A DNA stretch of 64,000 nt from Erysipelothrix sp. GTDB taxonomy: Bacteria; Bacillota_I; Bacilli_A; Erysipelotrichales; Erysipelotrichaceae. The notes below the pieces were generated by a model. The model worked only from the letters and a program-made list of their open reading frames with translations, did not search any database and was not told the origin of the DNA. The stretch's first letter is position 1. Every line of letters begins with the position of its first letter. The DNA lies in NCBI GenBank assembly GCA_018335655.1, contig JAGXRX010000007.1, positions 1 to 64,000 on the forward strand, in the 5' to 3' direction. This document shows positions 17,164-26,412 of the stretch, piece by piece. Position numbers and translations under genes: made by a program.

Positions 17164-18999
17164 ATGATCAAACTATTTGGCATGATGTTATCAACAACAG
17201 AAAATCTATATGAAGAAGAAATATGGTCGCAACTAAGTGATTATGTAACGTCACCTGATGAGCGAATCCTCTTTTTTTGTGGACGTCCTTTAGAATCAAC
17301 ATTCGAAGATGAAGCATTTAGCAATGTCATCTATAACCTTATGAAAATGATTCGTTTAGAAGGAGTTATTTCGCTAACGGGTTCACTTAACTATTACGTA
17401 GGTTCAAAGGTGTATAAAGAATACTTAAATTCGATTGCAAATGCTCCAATTGTGAGTTTATCTATTCCAATTGATGGTGCTAACCTAGTGCAATGTGACA
17501 ATTTCATGGGTAGCTATGAGATTACAAAGCATCTCATTAATCATCAATATCGAAAATTCGGAATCATCAATGGGCCATCTTACTCTTCAGAATCAAACGC
17601 AAGATTTCGAGGTATTGAACAAGCTTTTAATGAACACAATATCCATGAGTATGTTTTACTAGAAGGGGATTATTCTAAAAAATCTGGTTATTTAAACGCA
17701 GTTGAATTATTGACTCAAAATGTAGAAGCTATTATTTGTGGTAATGATCAGATGGCTATCGGAGCAATCAAAGCTATAAATGAAGCAGGTAAAAAGATTC
17801 CAGATGATATCGCAATTGTAGGATTTGATGACATTGAACAAGTAAGATTACTAGAAGTTCCACTAACAACTGTGAAGCAACCATTTGGAAATATGGCATG
17901 TAAAGCATTTGATCTACTTAAAGAGGATAATAAATCTGATCAATGCATTCCAGCTGAGTTAATAATCAGGGAATCATGTGGATGTCCAAAAGCATTTAAT
18001 AGTATTGAACATGAAGAACATGATAAACGCTACTATATGCAAAAGTATGCTGAAAGTCTAAGTGAGTATACTTTAATGTTGCAATTAAGATCATCATTTG
18101 ATCAGGTTCAAACCCTGGATCATTTGTTTGAAGTCATTGATGAATACCTTATGAAGATTAAAGGTGTGCAATTACATCTTTGCTTGTTTGATGAATCCTC
18201 ACAGATTATTGATAAACCTTTAAAATATGAATGGCCCTCGAAAATTAACTATGCGTATGGAAGTATTAATGGTTGTTTGATGCCAGTTCAAGTTTTTCCA
18301 ACACGAAATGGGCTTCCTTCAGAAGTTATCAAGCAATCTAATTCAAAATCTTATCTTTTCTATCCAATTCATCAACATGACATCTTATATGGATATCTCG
18401 TGATTGACGCAATTACCGCAAGAAATCGCATTTTTACCTCATTAAAAAGAGAAATCACAAACACTTTGAGCCGCCTTGATTTGATGGTTAAAATTCAATC
18501 CTATACAAAACAGTTAGAAAAAATTGCGCAAACAGATATATTAACGGGTATCCTAAATCGTCGAGGGTTCTTCGAGTATGCATCAAAAAAATTCGAATAT
18601 GATTTATCAATTGGCAATACACCAGGGATTGTATTTTGTGATGTGAATGGTTTAAAGAAGGTCAATGATCACTTTGGACATGAATTTGGAGACCGTATGA
18701 TTTCTGATACAGGTTTAATATTGTCTCAAGTATTCAAGAACTATGTGTTGGCAAGAATGGGTGGAGATGAGTTTGTGGTTTATATCTCACATTGTTCACA
18801 ATCTTATTTAGATGATTTAGGACATGAATTGATTGAAAAAATTCATCAATTCAATGGACATAGTATTGCTGTTTATCAGATTTCACTTGAAGCAGGGATG
18901 GCCTATTATGATCCTAAGAAACATGCGTCATTAGAGGAACTAATTACGGAAGCTGATCAAAACTTATATACTAAGAAACGTTTTAGAGTCATTAAATAA
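17164..18999 (+). CDS. Sugar-receptor-like (LacI-type) sensor fused to GGDEF diguanylate cyclase
   Basis: The 611-residue protein starts with a periplasmic-binding-protein-like domain of the LacI/GalR type (about 1-275): FMGSYEITKHLINH, NARFRGIEQAF, AIICGNDQMAIGAIKAI and IAIVGFDD are characteristic. The N-terminal DNA-binding helix-turn-helix of LacI is absent, and so is a signal peptide. A linker of about 150 residues (possibly GAF-like) and a helix lead to GGDEF with an intact G533-G-D-E-F537. The inhibitory RxxD site is not visible. The likely role is to make c-di-GMP in response to a cytoplasmic sugar or related ligand. Confidence 0.9.
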   Translation: MIKLFGMMLSTTENLYEEEIWSQLSDYVTSPDERILFFCGRPLESTFEDEAFSNVIYNLMKMIRLEGVISLTGSLNYYVGSKVYKEYLNSIANAPIVSLSIPIDGANLVQCDNFMGSYEITKHLINHQYRKFGIINGPSYSSESNARFRGIEQAFNEHNIHEYVLLEGDYSKKSGYLNAVELLTQNVEAIICGNDQMAIGAIKAINEAGKKIPDDIAIVGFDDIEQVRLLEVPLTTVKQPFGNMACKAFDLLKEDNKSDQCIPAELIIRESCGCPKAFNSIEHEEHDKRYYMQKYAESLSEYTLMLQLRSSFDQVQTLDHLFEVIDEYLMKIKGVQLHLCLFDESSQIIDKPLKYEWPSKINYAYGSINGCLMPVQVFPTRNGLPSEVIKQSNSKSYLFYPIHQHDILYGYLVIDAITARNRIFTSLKREITNTLSRLDLMVKIQSYTKQLEKIAQTDILTGILNRRGFFEYASKKFEYDLSIGNTPGIVFCDVNGLKKVNDHFGHEFGDRMISDTGLILSQVFKNYVLARMGGDEFVVYISHCSQSYLDDLGHELIEKIHQFNGHSIAVYQISLEAGMAYYDPKKHASLEELITEADQNLYTKKRFRVIK

Positions 19000-19180
19000 T
19001 CAAGCAAGATTCTGATTTCATCTATGTTTCTTACACTTTACTTAAAAAAATACTATAACTAACTTTGTGCAAATATTAACAATATTTTTCTTGTGGATTG
19101 AAAATGTTGATGATACGATTAAACAAGTAGAAGTCACAAATCAAATTTGTGAATGATATTATCACTTAACAGGAGGTATT

Positions 19181-19663
19181 ATGAATATTTCAATTATTGT
19201 TCATTCTCAAACAGGTAACACACTTTCCGTAGCTCAAAAACTAAAAACAAGACTTGAAGAAACAGGACATTTTGTCTCACTAAGTCACATTAAAGACATT
19301 GATTCAAAAGATACAAGTAATCAACAACCAGGAACGATTTTTTTAGGAGATGAACTACCTGAAAAAAGTGATGTCCTTGTGTTGGCTGGATGGGTACAGG
19401 CATTTAGTTTATGCCAAGGATTTTCAAGTTTCTTGAATAATTGGTCTACTATTAAAGCTCATCAAACTCATGTCTTTGTTACTCATCACTTTCCATATGC
19501 TTGGATGGGTGGAAACAATGCAGTTTCACAAATCAAATCAATCTTAAGCAATCAAAATATTACTGTAAGTTCTTCAAAGGTATTTAACTGGTCAAATAAA
19601 AACAATCCTAAACAAATAGATTTATGGGTTGATGAAACTGTTAAAAGAATCGAAGGTAAATAG
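19181..19663 (+). CDS. Flavodoxin family protein
   Basis: The 160-residue protein begins with the flavodoxin FMN-phosphate loop SQTGNT (residues 8-13) and continues with DVLVLAGWVQAFSLCQGF, matching the second FMN-contacting loop. It should be a cytoplasmic electron carrier or small NAD(P)H:flavin-type oxidoreductase. ACAGGAGG lies at the right distance from the ATG. It is a single gene, with a long AT-rich gap behind it. Confidence 0.83.
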   Translation: MNISIIVHSQTGNTLSVAQKLKTRLEETGHFVSLSHIKDIDSKDTSNQQPGTIFLGDELPEKSDVLVLAGWVQAFSLCQGFSSFLNNWSTIKAHQTHVFVTHHFPYAWMGGNNAVSQIKSILSNQNITVSSSKVFNWSNKNNPKQIDLWVDETVKRIEGK

Positions 19664-19973
19664 AGCATTCACACATTAGACAACTTGGCAAATTTTGGTT
19701 TACTGAATACCCATTGAAGTTTCAAAATTTTAACATATGTTTTAGAATACATAAATATTATCAATCGCTAAGAAACTATTAGAATTTTTTTGATTATCAT
19801 TCTATTATATAGATTAATCCTTTCATGATACGAATCAATCATCTCATTTAATCTTTGCAGAAAATAATATGTGAGGTAATATAAGAATAATTACAATGAA
19901 TTGCTAATGAATCACAAATCAATTCAACATTTTAAAAAAAAGAAAAATGTCAAGTGACTCGAAAGGTAAAACC
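19664..19973. other. Intergenic region
   Basis: These 310 bases are very AT-rich. There is no convincing coding frame, strong hairpin or repeat. A promoter for the AlkD gene must lie here but no box pair stands out. Confidence 0.3.
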
Positions 19974-20645
19974 ATGGATGCTTATCAAGATTTTATTAAT
20001 TGGTTCAATCTAACAACAACTGATTTAAAACATAATGAATCAAGTCGAAAACCTTTCTTTGGTATTAGTTATCCAAGACTTAAGGAGTATTCAAAAGTCA
20101 TTATAAAAGGAAGTCTTTATGACTTCCTTAATTCTAATCAATTTGTAGTATATGAACTTGAGATCATCCAAACGTACCTAATAGGAAGTATAAAGGATAT
20201 TAACCTTGCACTTCATTATTTTGAGTCTTTTGCACCTCATGCTAAAGAGTGGAGTGTTGTAGACTCTCTAACTCAAAGATTTGTGATTGCTAAGAAACAT
20301 CCAAGTGAAGTGTTTAAACTTATTGAAACATATGCTGCTATTGATGATGAGTTTTATCAACGTATTGCAGCTGTATTACTTTTAAGTCATTATCTTAATG
20401 ATGAAACTATTGATCAGTCTATTGATATCCTTATAAGTTTAAAACACCAAGGCTACTACACAAAAATGGCAGTCGCATGGGCATTTACATCAATCATGTG
20501 TAAATACCCAAGCAAATGTTTAGTTGTGTTAAATGAACACCATTTAGATCCTTGGACCCATAATAAAGCCATCTCAAAAATGATTGATTCATTTCAAATA
20601 GATGAACAACATAAACTTCATTTGAAAGAATTGAGAAGGAAATAG
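19974..20645 (+). CDS. DNA alkylation repair protein, AlkD-like HEAT-repeat glycosylase
   Basis: I chose the ATG at 19974, which follows GAAAGGT; an in-frame start at 19947 has no ribosome site. The 223-residue all-helical protein matches the AlkD fold: FFGISYPRLKEYSK near the start, KEWSVVDSLTQRF (the W-x-x-x-D region, where AlkD's catalytic Asp and aromatic residues lie), WAFTSI and DPWTHNKAISKMIDS. AlkD removes positively charged alkylated purines such as 7- and 3-methyl adducts. Confidence 0.83.
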   Translation: MDAYQDFINWFNLTTTDLKHNESSRKPFFGISYPRLKEYSKVIIKGSLYDFLNSNQFVVYELEIIQTYLIGSIKDINLALHYFESFAPHAKEWSVVDSLTQRFVIAKKHPSEVFKLIETYAAIDDEFYQRIAAVLLLSHYLNDETIDQSIDILISLKHQGYYTKMAVAWAFTSIMCKYPSKCLVVLNEHHLDPWTHNKAISKMIDSFQIDEQHKLHLKELRRK

Positions 20646-20686
20646 TTATAAGTAAATACATAACAGGGAAAAAGAAAGGGGTAAAC

Positions 20687-21886
20687 ATGAAAAAAGTGCT
20701 TTTTGGAGTTGTTGGTTGGAATATTGCCGAGACAACACGCATGATTGAAGTAGCAAAACTATTGAGATCGGAGTATGAATGTCATTTTTTCTCATATGGG
20801 GGTAAATTTGAACAGTTAGTAGAAGAAGCGGGATTTACTTTACATCATCTAAAACCGGTTGAAGATGATGCAAAAATACAACATTTATGGAAAGTTGATC
20901 GTGGAGAAACCTTTAAACAACCTTGGACGTTAGAAGAATTAAAACAGAGAATTGAAAATGAAATTCAACTCATTGATACTATTAAACCTTCATTTGCATT
21001 TCTTGGATCAGTCTTAAGTTTTTCATTATCGTGTCGCATTAAGAAAGTAAAACTGTTCAACATCGTTCCATTAGCATTATCACGTCCATACTTAGAAGCA
21101 GGTTTACCGATGAGTCCTTTTACTCCTAAGTTTTTGAATCAAATCGCTGTTTGGATTTTACTTAATGTTCCACTTGTTATGGGAAACTTCAGGAAAGTCT
21201 CAAAGCTTTATGGCTTAAAACCACCAAAGAATGCTTTTGAAGTCTGGACTGGTGACATAAACATTGTTACAGATGTTAAAGAACTAAGTATGTTACAATC
21301 CTTACCAAAGAACTGGTATTTCTCAGGGCCATTGTTTGCTCATCTCGATACGCCAATTCCAGAAAATATAAAAGTTCTACTCGAAACTACTGATAAACCA
21401 AAAATATATTTTGCGATGGGGAGTTCAGCAAATCATCATGTTTTAAGGAAAACACTTGAAGGGTTTTATGGACTAGATGTCGTTGTCGTTGCACCAATAA
21501 AAAGCCACTTAAAACAAGATGATGTTGTTCCAAAGAATGTTTATGTCACAGATTGGTTGCCTGCATTAGAAGTATTAAAACATGTCGATATTGCCGTAAC
21601 GCATGGCGGACAAGGTACAGTTCAAACTAACATTGCTGCAGGTGTGCCTTTCCTTGGTATTGGTATGCAACCTGAGCAGTCACTAAATATCTATCAAAGT
21701 GTTAAATTTGGTAATGCACTACAAATACAAAAGAAGAAAGTAAATAAACATAATGTTAAGGAAGCGATATTGAAGTTGCTAAGTGAAGATGAATACCGTA
21801 AACGTGCTTTGCTTGCAAAATCAATGATGGAGCAAATCAATGTTAGTAAAATCATTGTTGATATCATTAAGCAGAACACTTTATAA
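20687..21886 (+). CDS. Glycosyltransferase family 1 (MGT/UGT-like)
   Basis: The 399-residue protein has the two Rossmann-like lobes of GT-B enzymes. The C-terminal lobe shows IYFAMGSSANHH, VYVTDWLPALEVLKHVDIAVTHGGQGTVQTNIAAGVPFLGIGMQPEQ, which includes the UGT nucleotide-sugar binding motif (THGG-x-G-T, then PxxxxQ). It transfers a sugar from a UDP- or dTDP-donor to a lipid or small molecule. There is no signal peptide. Acceptor unknown. A strong terminator follows. Confidence 0.85.
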   Translation: MKKVLFGVVGWNIAETTRMIEVAKLLRSEYECHFFSYGGKFEQLVEEAGFTLHHLKPVEDDAKIQHLWKVDRGETFKQPWTLEELKQRIENEIQLIDTIKPSFAFLGSVLSFSLSCRIKKVKLFNIVPLALSRPYLEAGLPMSPFTPKFLNQIAVWILLNVPLVMGNFRKVSKLYGLKPPKNAFEVWTGDINIVTDVKELSMLQSLPKNWYFSGPLFAHLDTPIPENIKVLLETTDKPKIYFAMGSSANHHVLRKTLEGFYGLDVVVVAPIKSHLKQDDVVPKNVYVTDWLPALEVLKHVDIAVTHGGQGTVQTNIAAGVPFLGIGMQPEQSLNIYQSVKFGNALQIQKKKVNKHNVKEAILKLLSEDEYRKRALLAKSMMEQINVSKIIVDIIKQNTL

Positions 21887-21945
21887 AAATATCTAATCAT
21901 GGAATTTGATTATTTACAGAGGTTATAAATACTAATTTCACTTAA

Positions 21946-21978
21946 AAAACAGTTTGTGATAGATTCACAAACTGTTTT
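21946..21978. terminator. Bidirectional intrinsic terminator between convergent genes
   Basis: A perfect 14-bp stem (AAAACAGTTTGTGA with its complement, 5-base loop) has an A-run on the left and T-run on the right, serving the glycosyltransferase and the facing baeRF gene. Confidence 0.88.
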
Positions 21979-22048
21979 GAGTAGTCAATTATTATTGATT
22001 GATCACATTACTTATTATTTGATCAAGTAAGTATACTAATGTTTTGGC

Positions 22049-23197
22049 TTAATATCTAAAAATTGCACAAACTCCAGTGTCACTTGGCATTTTGTCCTTT
22101 GGTAAGATGAATACATCACCTTTACGCATTAACACAAGTTCAGCAATATCATCTAGGATATCATCTAAATCAGGGCTATCAATGCTTCCAAACTTAACTT
22201 CACCTGTTTCCATGTCGATTTTTCCGCCAACAATTCTATTTTCCTCAATTAGTACTGTATCAATGCGACCATCAAAGGCAGCTGATGCAATCTTTGCGAC
22301 TTTTGAAGAACCTAAAGAACCAGATTCTGCTTGATTGAATGTATCAATAAGTTCTTGAATCTTCGCTTCATGAATAGGTTCTATAATTTCTAACACTTCC
22401 TCTTTTATCTCGTCTAAATCCATCGATTCATAAGATTTTGCCACACCTTCTTCATGTAAGTATGGATTAATACTCTTGTTTTTAAAATCAGAATGATATT
22501 CACCAAGTGCAACTATAATTAATGGTAGCTTTGACTTACTTGAATAGTTGTCATATACGAATTTATCAACATATCTGAAGTATTTTTCTGTATCAATATC
22601 TGTTTCTTGTTTAGGGTCACCATGACCATGGTACATAGCGTTACCACTTGCACCACCATATGATCCATGTGATAAATATGACTCAGTCTTTTGTTCTCCC
22701 AAAACATCTTCAAGTGATGTTGGAGTATCTGAAGATATTTTTAGTTCCATAATTCGATTTCTATTGCCTTGATAAACTGAAAAACTATTACGACTTAATC
22801 CAAGTAATTGATAGTTTTCTAATGATTGAAATGCTTTAATTAATGGTTTTATATGAAAACTATTTGCAACCGTCGCAAATTCATTGACTGTTTCTTGAAG
22901 TAGATATATAACACATTGAGATTGATTTCCTAAAACTGCAATACCGTCAAGGGTGTTATTCCAAAAATCAGCATCTTCTTCAAGTTCATATAAGGGTGCC
23001 ATGATAGTGCTAACAAGTTCTTTTTCATACTTTAAACTTAATGCGTCATCAATATCGCGTAGTAAGTTTTTAAAAACAATTGGATCTTGTTTGTTTTCTG
23101 GAAAGCGTCGATGTGTCGGTTGATAGAGTGTAATCATTGGACCTTCCGTTTGAAAGATAATTTCATGCGGGAAATGTTTTGCTAATTCGTAAGTCAT
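22049..23197 (-). CDS. baeRF family protein (bacterial eRF1-like, family 3)
   Basis: I chose the ATG at 23197 because GAGGA lies upstream of it; the frame extends to 23257 without a ribosome site. The 382-residue protein resembles bacterial archaeo-eukaryotic release factor homologues. It has an N-terminal domain, a central RNase H-like eRF1 domain 2 region (PLIIVALGEYHSDFKN) and a C-terminal L7Ae-like domain (GRIDTVLIEENR, ending GVCAIFRY). A His/Gly-rich linker (about 175-195) precedes the central part. Members are thought to act on stalled or hibernating ribosomes. It is convergent with the glycosyltransferase. Confidence 0.8.
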   Translation of the reverse strand: MTYELAKHFPHEIIFQTEGPMITLYQPTHRRFPENKQDPIVFKNLLRDIDDALSLKYEKELVSTIMAPLYELEEDADFWNNTLDGIAVLGNQSQCVIYLLQETVNEFATVANSFHIKPLIKAFQSLENYQLLGLSRNSFSVYQGNRNRIMELKISSDTPTSLEDVLGEQKTESYLSHGSYGGASGNAMYHGHGDPKQETDIDTEKYFRYVDKFVYDNYSSKSKLPLIIVALGEYHSDFKNKSINPYLHEEGVAKSYESMDLDEIKEEVLEIIEPIHEAKIQELIDTFNQAESGSLGSSKVAKIASAAFDGRIDTVLIEENRIVGGKIDMETGEVKFGSIDSPDLDDILDDIAELVLMRKGDVFILPKDKMPSDTGVCAIFRY

Positions 23198-23475
23198 GTG
23201 GGGGTTCCTCACTTTTCTGGTTTTATGAAGATTAAAAAACTGTGTGTTGATCATCATGAGTATTATTAGTCTAGTTCTATAGTCTAAGTATTTTGAACAA
23301 CTAAAACGTATACAGTTCCTAACCTCACTATACGCTTTACACCGCTAATTAGCAAATTTAGGCATCTTTTAGAATAGTTTTTCATGATTTAAACGATATT
23401 TTTAACTAATACTAAAAATATCTCTTAAATGCCTTTCATCAAAGTGAATCTTCAATGAAAGCTTTTCTCATTTTT

Positions 23476-23505
23476 TTGAAATACGGCAATGTTATGAGAT
23501 AATAC
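23476..23505 (+). promoter_or_regulatory. Promoter of the DUF1538/P-II-like operon
   Basis: TTGAAA (23476-23481) and TAATAC (23500-23505) are spaced by 18 bases, 28 bases before the TTG start at 23534. Confidence 0.65.
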
Positions 23506-23533
23506 TTAAAAGAAACACTTTGGAGGTTGATCA

Positions 23534-25036
23534 TTGAGCATCATTGGCGAAAAATTCAAAGAGGTCAGTGCATCGGTTATTCCGATTCTTATTTTGGTGA
23601 CTTTTTTGCATTTGTTTATCGTACCAATGCCTACAATACTATTTATTCGTTTTTTGATAGGTAGTTTATTTGTAATGGTCGGTTTAACACTTTTTTTACT
23701 TGGAGTAGATATTGGAATAGTTCCATTAGGAGGGTTGACTGGTAAAACATTAGCAAAGAGTAAATCACTTTGGATACTCATTATTGCAGGCTTAATTCTT
23801 GGATTTTTTATTTCGATTGCTGAACCTGGATTACTTGTGTTAGCGAATCAAGTATCATTTGTGAGCAATGGCTTAATTAGTAATGTAAGCATCTTACTCG
23901 TTGTTTCGATTGGACTAGCTTTCATGTTTTCACTAGGATTTATTCGTATCTTTTACAATATTCCACTTTTTAAGATACTATTAGCACTTTATGGTCTCGT
24001 CTTTGTTCTCTCTTTGTTTGCATCAAAAGAACTGTTTGCAATTGCCTTTGATGCGTCTGGGGCAACAACAGGAATTTTGGCAGTTCCATTTATCCTTACT
24101 TTATCATTGGGTATATCACGACTTAAAAAGGATAGTAAAGCATCAGAAAAAGATAGCTTTGGATTAGTTGCAATTGCTTCAGTGGGTGCAATTATTGGAG
24201 TTCTTCTTCTTGATATTTTCTCTGTAAAACAGGAATTCACTGCAACTCTAACATCCTCAATTAGTGATTCTCAATCAATGTTTGCACCATTTATAAATAC
24301 ATTTTCATCAAATTTTGTAGAAAGCATTATGGCTATACTCCCACTTGTGGTAATATTCCTTTTACTTCAGAAGTTCGCATTTAAAATGAAAAAGCGAGAA
24401 GTTAGAAAACTTAGTATTGGATTTATCTACGTCATGATAGGCTTACTTCTATTCCTAATCGGAGTTAGTGCCGGTTTTATGGATGTTGGTGCATTTTTAG
24501 GGCAAAACTTAGTTGTACTTAAAAATCCTGTTATCATTATCCTAGTTGGTTTTATCTTAGGTGCCTTAACAATCTTAGCTGAACCTGCAGTCTATGTATT
24601 AACTCATCAAATCGAAGAAGTGACGAGTGGATATATTAATAGAATTGCTGTGTTAATTCCATTATCTATAGGAGTTGGTTTAGCAGTATCTTTATCAGTG
24701 CTTCGAGTTTTAGTTACTGAAATCCAGTTATGGCATTATTTATTACCAGGATACATGATCAGTTTAGGACTTATGTTCTTTATTCCAAAACTATTTATAG
24801 GAATTGCCTTTGATGCGGGAGGAGTTGCAACTGGCCCTGTGACAGCAACATTCATTCTAGCATTCATTCAAGGAGCTGCTCATGCTCATGAAGGAGCAGA
24901 TCTATTTGTCGATGGATTTGGAATGATTGCATTAGTCGCAATGATACCAATAATCACATTACAATTGTTAGGACTTATATATAAGCAAGCAACATTAAAG
25001 AAAGGAGGGGTACACCATGCAAAACCAAAACTTTGA
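23534..25036 (+). CDS. DUF1538 family membrane protein
   Basis: The start is a TTG 7 bases after GGAGG. The 500-residue protein has 12-14 membrane helices and an internal duplication. GVDIGIVPLGGLTG and AEPGLLVLANQV in the first half correspond to GVSAGFMDVGAFLG and AEPAVYVLTHQ in the second. AFDASGATTG likewise corresponds to AFDAGGVATG. Each half is a DUF1538 repeat, so the fold is probably an inverted or direct repeat as in transporters. The following gene, a P-II-like protein, overlaps it by 20 bases, as for AmtB-GlnK, suggesting gated transport. Substrate unknown. Confidence 0.88.
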   Translation: MSIIGEKFKEVSASVIPILILVTFLHLFIVPMPTILFIRFLIGSLFVMVGLTLFLLGVDIGIVPLGGLTGKTLAKSKSLWILIIAGLILGFFISIAEPGLLVLANQVSFVSNGLISNVSILLVVSIGLAFMFSLGFIRIFYNIPLFKILLALYGLVFVLSLFASKELFAIAFDASGATTGILAVPFILTLSLGISRLKKDSKASEKDSFGLVAIASVGAIIGVLLLDIFSVKQEFTATLTSSISDSQSMFAPFINTFSSNFVESIMAILPLVVIFLLLQKFAFKMKKREVRKLSIGFIYVMIGLLLFLIGVSAGFMDVGAFLGQNLVVLKNPVIIILVGFILGALTILAEPAVYVLTHQIEEVTSGYINRIAVLIPLSIGVGLAVSLSVLRVLVTEIQLWHYLLPGYMISLGLMFFIPKLFIGIAFDAGGVATGPVTATFILAFIQGAAHAHEGADLFVDGFGMIALVAMIPIITLQLLGLIYKQATLKKGGVHHAKPKL

Positions 25037-25691
25037 CACTACGTATGACATGATTTATGTCATTATTAATCACGGATTAGGAAGTAAGGTATTACATAAG
25101 GCTAGAGAGATGGGAGTAAAAGGTGGTACTGTTTGCTTTGGATTAGGTACGATTAATCAGCCACTCTTAAATTTTCTAGCACTCTATGACGAACATAAAG
25201 AAGTCATCATTATGGGTGGAGATCAAATAACGATTGATAAGACTATTGATCACCTAAATAAAACATTTAAGTTTCATAAACCGAACCATGGAATTATGTA
25301 TCGAATAAATTCATGCAGAATGCTTGGATCGCGATTCAATGATTGCTCAGAAAGAACTTCAGAAAAGGAAACAGTGAATATGTACCACATCATTACCACA
25401 ATTGTTGAAAAAGGACGAGGAGAAGAAGTTGTTAGTGCTTCTAGAGCTGCAGGTGCACGTGGTGGAACAATCATCAATGCACGAGGCTCTGGAGTAAACT
25501 CAACGACAAAAGTTTTTAATATGGAGATTGAACCAGAAAAAGAAATTGTTATGATTGTTACTAAGTCTAATGAATCAGAAGCTATCATTCAAAAGATATA
25601 CCAAGAACTTAACTTAGATAAACCTGGAAACGGAATTCTCTTTGTACAGCATGCTGCAGAAGTTCATGGACTTTTCCATGATTCAAAATAA
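25017..25691 (+). CDS. P-II-like regulatory protein with two tandem domains
   Basis: The 224-residue protein contains two P-II-like repeats (about 8-95 and 118-215). Both show the motif in which a helix leads to ARxxGxxGGT: KAREMGVKGGTVCFG and ASRAAGARGGTIINARG. The second resembles the nucleotide-binding loop of P-II more closely. The T-loop tyrosine of GlnB is absent. AGGAGG precedes the ATG inside the end of the DUF1538 gene (20-base overlap), so the two products are made together. It probably gates the transporter in response to a nucleotide. Confidence 0.85.
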   Translation: MQNQNFDTTYDMIYVIINHGLGSKVLHKAREMGVKGGTVCFGLGTINQPLLNFLALYDEHKEVIIMGGDQITIDKTIDHLNKTFKFHKPNHGIMYRINSCRMLGSRFNDCSERTSEKETVNMYHIITTIVEKGRGEEVVSASRAAGARGGTIINARGSGVNSTTKVFNMEIEPEKEIVMIVTKSNESEAIIQKIYQELNLDKPGNGILFVQHAAEVHGLFHDSK

Positions 25692-25696
25692 GACCT

Positions 25697-26185
25697 ATGA
25701 AAACAACCAGTGATAAAAGAGATGAAGATTTAGAAAGAAAACAAATTGACAAACTCATAAGTAAACATTTGATTCGAAATATCAATGAGCTCCAAGAAGA
25801 ACAATTGACCTTTGGAAACAAAGTAGCAGATAAACTTGCTGATTTTGCAGGAAGTTGGAAATTCATTATTTCATTTTTGGTTATAATCGTTATTTGGATA
25901 AGTATTAACTCATGGGTAATTCTGTTTAGTCCTTATGATCCATATCCTTTCATACTCCTTAACTTAATACTTTCATGTATTGCTGCACTACAAGCACCAA
26001 TCATCATGATGTCTCAAAAGCGTCAAGAGTCTAAAGATAGAATACGCTCTGAGCACGACTTTGAAGTGGATGTTAAAACTGAGATACTTGTAGAACATCT
26101 CGTGAAAGAACTAAGAGATATTAAGTCTCAACAAGCAGCTATTCTAGAAAGTATTGAAAAAGCTAATGAGAAGATTGATAAATAA
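25697..26185 (+). CDS. DUF1003 family membrane protein
   Basis: The 162-residue protein has a charged N-terminus, two membrane helices (about 52-74 and 82-104) and a cytoplasmic helical tail (about 110-160). The DUF1003 hallmarks are DKLADFAGSWKFI, PYDPYPFILLNLILS and APIIMMSQKRQ. Function is unknown. It starts 5 bases after the P-II-like gene and is likely in the same operon. Confidence 0.88.
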   Translation: MKTTSDKRDEDLERKQIDKLISKHLIRNINELQEEQLTFGNKVADKLADFAGSWKFIISFLVIIVIWISINSWVILFSPYDPYPFILLNLILSCIAALQAPIIMMSQKRQESKDRIRSEHDFEVDVKTEILVEHLVKELRDIKSQQAAILESIEKANEKIDK

Positions 26186-26312
26186 GTCGTCCATTAATTT
26201 TTGATTTTCTACTTCATCTGAAAAGGGAGTAATGATTATTGAATATTGATATTCAATAGATCAAATAATCACTAAAATACTTGACTAATAGTGGTGTATG
26301 TCATATTCTTGT

Positions 26313-26398
26313 CATGGGAATGAAATCTCCCATGGGAAACCAAAACTGCGAACTCGCTGATGACTTCTGTGTTTTTTGAAGTACATTGGCTTTTTTTT
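26313..26398 (+). ncRNA. Fluoride (crcB-type) riboswitch with intrinsic terminator
   Basis: The leader has the fluoride aptamer layout. A first hairpin pairs CATGGGA with TCCCATG (26313-26334) around a loop containing ATGAAAT. Then comes AAAACTGC, a small hairpin (GCG/CGC) and GCTGATGACTTCT (26356-26368). The strings AAACTGC and GCTGATGA match the conserved core. The loop GAAATC can pair with GACTTC as the pseudoknot with one mismatch. The same GACTTC can instead pair with GAAGT downstream to form a hairpin ending in eight T, so fluoride binding should favour read-through into the antiporter gene. Confidence 0.82.
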
Positions 26399-26412
26399 AT
26401 GAAAGGAAAACT

